Positions 60,761-64,000 of a stretch of 64,000 nucleotides of DNA are shown here, in pieces (positions within the stretch are counted from its first letter, which is position 1; every line of letters starts with the position of its first letter). The DNA comes from Streptococcus ilei (GTDB lineage: Bacteria; Bacillota; Bacilli; Lactobacillales; Streptococcaceae), in the NCBI RefSeq assembly GCF_000479335.1, contig NC_022584.1, forward strand, positions 1,736,001 to 1,800,000. The letters are read 5' to 3'. The notes under the pieces were generated by a model. It was not told where the DNA came from and made no database searches. It worked only from the letters and a program-made list of their open reading frames with translations. A program made the translations under genes and the position numbers.

Positions 60761-61631
60761 ATTAATTTCTAGAAATCGGAAAGTCTATACACGAGATCGA
60801 TTAGCTTTCTTGATGTCCTTCTTATCGGTCATCATCTTAATCTTGGTTTATCAAGTCTTTCTAGGACAAATTCAGATTGATGCCATCAAGGAGGCTTTGA
60901 ATAGTGATACCGCCTCTACGGATACCATTCAGATGGTCAATTATTGGTTAATCTCAGGTTTAACAACTATTATTTCAATGACAAGTACTCTTGGTGCATT
61001 TGGCGTAATGGTTTCAGATAGAGAAAAGAAGTTGAGTGAGGACTTTAAAGTCAGTCCAGTATCTAACTTTAAGGTTGAATTAGCCTATGCAGTTTTTGCA
61101 ATTCTATTTGGGATTATTATGACCATGTTCTCTTGTGTTTTTGCAATTGGTATTTTTAATGGTTTTAGTTCTCTTCTTGATTATTCAATGACTGATTACT
61201 TATCAATTTTGGGGGTTACCTCATTAGGAACGATCTTATCTGCGGCTATTATTCTTCCAATTCTAGCTTTTATTCGAACCAGTTCAGCTTTTACAACTTT
61301 GAGTACAATAGTTGGAACCTTTATCGGCTTCATTTCTGGTGTTTATCTTTCAATTGGATCCGTAGGAGAAACCTTGCAACAGGTCATGACCTGGTTCCCT
61401 CTAACACAGGTGAATGCACTCTTAAAACAAGTTTTGATGAAAGATTCAATTGCTCAAGTATTTAATGACGCCCCATCTTCGGTCATTACGAACTACAAAG
61501 AGTCTTATGGAGTCATCTTGCAGAATCCTAGTGGTGAACATCTATCGAATCAGTTCATGTTTGCCTATATTTCTATTATTATAGTTGTTTTGCTGGGAGT
61601 TCATTTTATAATTAAAAAGGTAAAAAAATGA
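60753..61631 (+). CDS. ABC-2 type transporter permease
   Basis: 292 residues, six membrane helices (first about 15-38, last about 267-287). Starts MLELISRNRKVYTRDRLAFL; central MVSDREKKLSEDFKVSPVSN is the cytoplasmic loop typical of ABC-2 permeases. SD GGAGAGGGG within the ATPase gene. Together they may export an antimicrobial, lipid or peptide. The regulator gene just upstream may control the pair. Confidence 0.88.
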   Translation: MLELISRNRKVYTRDRLAFLMSFLSVIILILVYQVFLGQIQIDAIKEALNSDTASTDTIQMVNYWLISGLTTIISMTSTLGAFGVMVSDREKKLSEDFKVSPVSNFKVELAYAVFAILFGIIMTMFSCVFAIGIFNGFSSLLDYSMTDYLSILGVTSLGTILSAAIILPILAFIRTSSAFTTLSTIVGTFIGFISGVYLSIGSVGETLQQVMTWFPLTQVNALLKQVLMKDSIAQVFNDAPSSVITNYKESYGVILQNPSGEHLSNQFMFAYISIIIVVLLGVHFIIKKVKK

Positions 61632-61712
61632 AGTGAAGCTCATGAAATTATTGGATAGGCATCTAGATCAGTTGAAATCAATTACTATCTTAAATGAAGC
61701 CAATCATCCTAC

Positions 61713-61742
61713 CCTATCAATCAACGTGTTGATAGGTTTTTC
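61713..61742 (+). terminator. Terminator of the ABC operon
   Basis: CCTATCAA / TTGATAGG hairpin with T run. Confidence 0.85.
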
Positions 61743-61784
61743 TTAACTCTTTCTTAACTAGACCAATTTCTAGTATTTTTTAGG

Positions 61785-61813
61785 TTGACAAACAGGAAAA
61801 AGCATTGTATACT
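61785..61813 (+). promoter_or_regulatory. glmS promoter
   Basis: Consensus TTGACA (61785-61790), 17 bases, TATACT (61808-61813). The leader is about 75 bases with an SD-like AAGGAG (61860) that is unusually far (about 30 bases) from the glmS ATG. No glmS ribozyme fits in this space. Confidence 0.85.
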
Positions 61814-61894
61814 GACTCCACTGATGATTTTTCTATCAAATCAGACTATACCAATTTTAAGGAGAAAGCACAGCTGGTCTGTGTCGTATATACT

Positions 61895-63706
61895 ATGTGT
61901 GGAATTGTTGGTGTTGTTGGAAATACAAATGCAACGGATATTTTGATTCAAGGGCTTGAAAAGCTCGAATACCGTGGTTATGATTCTGCGGGGATTTTTG
62001 TCCTAGGTGGTGCTGAAAACCATCTGGTCAAGGCTGTAGGTCGTATTGCAGAATTGTCTGCCAAGACAGCTGGTGTTGAGGGAACAACTGGTATTGGACA
62101 TACTCGTTGGGCTACTCATGGGAAACCAACGGAAGACAATGCTCACCCACATCGCTCTGAGACAGAACGTTTTGTCTTGGTTCACAATGGGGTGATTGAG
62201 AACTATCTTGAAATCAAGGAAGAATACCTTGCAGGGCACCACTTTAAGGGGCAAACAGATACTGAAATCGCTGTTCACTTGATTGGAAAATTTGCGGAAG
62301 AAGATGGCTTGTCAGTTCTTGAAGCCTTCAAAAAAGCCCTTCACATCATCCGTGGTTCATATGCCTTTGCCTTGGTTGATTCGCAAGATCCTGAAGTCAT
62401 CTACGTGGCTAAAAACAAATCACCACTCTTGATTGGTCTTGGAGATGGTTACAACATGGTCTGCTCAGATGCCATGGCTATGATTCGTGAAACCAACCAA
62501 TACATGGAAATCCATGACCAAGAGTTGGTCATCGTAAAGGCTGATAGTGTTGAAGTGCAAGACTATGATGGAAATCGTCGTGAACGTGCTAGCTACACTG
62601 CTGAGCTAGACTTGTCAGATATCGGTAAGGGAACTTACCCTTACTACATGCTCAAGGAAATTGATGAGCAACCAACAGTGATGCGTAAGCTAATCAACAC
62701 ATACTCTGATGAGAATCAACAGATGGTTGTGGATCCTGAGATTGTTAAAGCGGTTCAAGAGGCAGATCGAATTTATATCATTGCAGCTGGAACTTCTTAT
62801 AATGCAGGTTATGCTTCTAAAACGATGCTAGAAGAATTAACTGATACGCCTGTGGAATTGGGTATTGCATCTGAATGGGGTTATGCTATGCCGCTACTGA
62901 GCAAAAAACCAATGTTTATTTTGCTTAGTCAGTCAGGTGAAACTGCTGATAGTCGTCAAGTTTTAGTAAAAGCTAATGAAATGGGAATTCCAAGTTTAAC
63001 TGTAACTAATGTTTCAGGCTCTACACTATCTCGTGAAGCAACTTATACTATGTTATTGCATGCTGGTCCAGAAATTGCTGTAGCTTCAACTAAGGCTTAT
63101 ACAGGACAAGTGGCGACATTAGCATTTCTTGCTAAGGCAGTTGGTGAAGCTAATGGTAATGAAAAAGCTAAAAAGTTTGATTTGGTGCGTGAACTTTCAA
63201 TTGTAGCTCAGTCTATTGAGTCTACACTTTCAGAGAAAGAATTGATTGAAGAAAAGGTTAGAGGACTCTTAGAAACAACTCGTAATGCTTTCTACATTGG
63301 ACGTGGTCAGGACTACTATGTAGTTATGGAGGCTAGCCTAAAACTTAAGGAAATTTCTTATATTCAGTGTGAAGGTTTTGCAGCTGGGGAACTTAAACAT
63401 GGAACTATATCTTTAATTGAGGATGGTACACCTGTAATTGCCTTAATTTCTGACAATCCAACCGTCGCTTCTCATACTCGTGGTAATATTTCTGAAGTAG
63501 TAGCTCGTGGAGCTAATGCTCTAACTATTGTGGAAGAAGGAATAGAAAAAGAAGGTGATGACATTATTATTAATAAAGTTCATCCATATCTATCTAGTAT
63601 TTCTATGGTTATTCCTACTCAACTGATTGCTTACTATGCTTCACTTCACCGTGGACTGGATGTAGATAAACCACGTAATTTGGCTAAGGCTGTTACAGTT
63701 GAATAA
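61895..63706 (+). CDS. glmS: Glutamine-fructose-6-phosphate aminotransferase
   Basis: 603 residues from ATG 61895, required because Cys2 (MCGIVGVVG) is the glutaminase nucleophile; longer in-frame extensions are not real. Glutaminase domain with GHTRWATHGKP and HNGVIENY; two SIS domains with AAGTSYNAGY, SQSGETADSRQ and STKAYTGQ; C-terminal DVDKPRNLAKAVTVE. First step of UDP-GlcNAc synthesis. Codon use changes visibly after about 62,750: the second half is much richer in A/T-ending codons, pointing to a mosaic gene formed by recombination. RBS near ATG is poor. Confidence 0.97.
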   Translation: MCGIVGVVGNTNATDILIQGLEKLEYRGYDSAGIFVLGGAENHLVKAVGRIAELSAKTAGVEGTTGIGHTRWATHGKPTEDNAHPHRSETERFVLVHNGVIENYLEIKEEYLAGHHFKGQTDTEIAVHLIGKFAEEDGLSVLEAFKKALHIIRGSYAFALVDSQDPEVIYVAKNKSPLLIGLGDGYNMVCSDAMAMIRETNQYMEIHDQELVIVKADSVEVQDYDGNRRERASYTAELDLSDIGKGTYPYYMLKEIDEQPTVMRKLINTYSDENQQMVVDPEIVKAVQEADRIYIIAAGTSYNAGYASKTMLEELTDTPVELGIASEWGYAMPLLSKKPMFILLSQSGETADSRQVLVKANEMGIPSLTVTNVSGSTLSREATYTMLLHAGPEIAVASTKAYTGQVATLAFLAKAVGEANGNEKAKKFDLVRELSIVAQSIESTLSEKELIEEKVRGLLETTRNAFYIGRGQDYYVVMEASLKLKEISYIQCEGFAAGELKHGTISLIEDGTPVIALISDNPTVASHTRGNISEVVARGANALTIVEEGIEKEGDDIIINKVHPYLSSISMVIPTQLIAYYASLHRGLDVDKPRNLAKAVTVE

Positions 63707-63720
63707 TAAATAGATGAACA

Positions 63721-63772
63721 ATAGGCGTAGGACTGGGAGGGTTATCTCTTAGATTTTACAGCCTATTTTTTG
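63721..63772 (+). terminator. glmS terminator
   Basis: ATAGGC / GCCTAT long-loop hairpin followed by six Ts. Confidence 0.6.
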
Positions 63773-63843
63773 TAACTCATAATTTGAATTTTTGATGCGG
63801 TTTTCGGTACATTTTGTTTTGTAATATGGTATAAAAAAAGAAT

Positions 63844-63923
63844 TTTGTGACAAAAGTTGATTTTTTTGGCACAAAATCTGTGACAAAGCTTTAGTTTTAA
63901 GCGTTTTCATTTTTGTATATACT
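63844..63923 (+). promoter_or_regulatory. mtlA control region: repeated TGTGACAAA motifs, cre and -10
   Basis: TTGTGACAAAAGTTG (from 63844) and CTGTGACAAAGC (from 63879) are direct repeats, possible MtlR activator sites. TTTTAAGCGTTTTCA (63895-63909) matches cre at 14 of 15 positions, and TATACT follows at 63918-63923. The -35 is poor, as expected for an activated promoter. Confidence 0.65.
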
Positions 63924-63951
63924 AGATTTAAAGAAAAGGAGGAAAATCCTA

Positions 63952-64000
63952 ATGGAAGAAAAAGTATCTTTGAAAGTTAGAGTTCAAAAACTGGGAACAT
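63952..64000 (+). CDS. mtlA: PTS mannitol-specific IICB component (start only)
   Basis: Only 16 codons are in the window, MEEKVSLKVRVQKLGT, which is the N-terminus I know from streptococcal MtlA. SD AAAGGAGGAAA before ATG. Upstream cre and direct repeats support a catabolic PTS gene. The rest of the gene lies beyond the window. Confidence 0.75.
   Translation, partial: MEEKVSLKVRVQKLGT

Noticed and set aside
61814..61894. glmS ribozyme upstream of glmS
   Set aside because: The leader is only about 75-80 bases and lacks the ribozyme's core; streptococcal glmS is not known to have it.

Overview
This window looks like a chromosomal segment of an oral Streptococcus, most probably Streptococcus parasanguinis or a close relative. 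The strongest clue is the block pepO / (divergent) psaB-psaC-psaA(fimA)-tpx, whose lipoprotein reads almost like the FimA adhesin of S. parasanguinis as I remember it. Supporting clues are the Vex/Vnc cassette, the pneumococcus-like order of the glycyl-radical-enzyme operon before leuS, SigX (cin-box) and CcpA (cre) sites, and low-to-moderate GC. Identifications come from reading protein motifs, not from database searches.

Layout. 1-3.7 kb: tail of a PTS IID gene, a small membrane protein, groES-groEL behind CtsR and CIRCE operators, then an 865-base non-coding stretch with tandem structured repeats and a likely short transcript. 3.8-9.2 kb: vex1-vex2-vex3-vncR-vncS homologues (ABC exporter plus two-component system). 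9.3-11.1 kb: a second ABC exporter pair on the minus strand. 11.4-12.6 kb: orphan immunity genes (GAD-like/DUF1851 and Imm22 types, one truncated). 12.75-18.74 kb: an integrated element of about 6 kb next to tRNA-Lys, with a tyrosine integrase, a DUF3173 protein, a Rep_trans-type initiator/relaxase behind a structured origin-like region, an XRE regulator and membrane-protein cargo (LtrA-like, HdeD-like). 18.8-19.0 kb: 6S RNA beside rarA.

20.4-33.7 kb is mostly housekeeping: a DUF3013 protein, a membrane metalloprotease, NUDIX and GNAT proteins, prmA, rsmE, an LPXTG-anchored CpdB/CdnP-like nucleotidase, rel, dtd, a DtxR-type metal regulator, a DUF3114 protein and tpx. 33.8-38.9 kb: the manganese ABC transporter and pepO, whose 3' end is duplicated in tandem. 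38.9-48.0 kb: a complete catabolic locus (activase, two regulators, PTS IIA/IIB/IIC, a glycyl radical enzyme that is not a pyruvate formate-lyase, fructose-6-phosphate aldolase, glycerol dehydrogenase). The set fits the recently reported anhydrosugar 6-phosphate ('anhydroglycolysis') route.

48.2-49.2 kb: a 46-residue double-glycine peptide followed by a CPBP membrane protease. 49.3-54.9 kb: an orphan oligopeptide-binding lipoprotein, leuS and a MerR/TipAS regulator. 55.3-55.9 kb: a minus-strand two-peptide bacteriocin operon with a perfect SigX box. 56-58.2 kb: a gamma-glutamyl hydrolase-like amidotransferase and a family 1 phospho-beta-glucosidase. 58.4-61.6 kb: a helix-turn-helix/TPR-like regulator and an ABC-2 transporter. 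61.9-64 kb: glmS (visibly mosaic) and the start of mtlA.

Two dispersed non-coding repeat families recur at operon ends. Family 1 has three copies of about 170-185 bp whose ends resemble terminators. Family 2 has two full copies of about 165 bp with compensatory stem changes plus fragments. The most unusual items are the double-glycine peptide with an apidaecin-like C-terminus, the SigX-driven bacteriocin, the regulon-like motif in the glycyl-radical locus, the tandem covarying elements after groEL and the tiny-ORF transcript before vex1.
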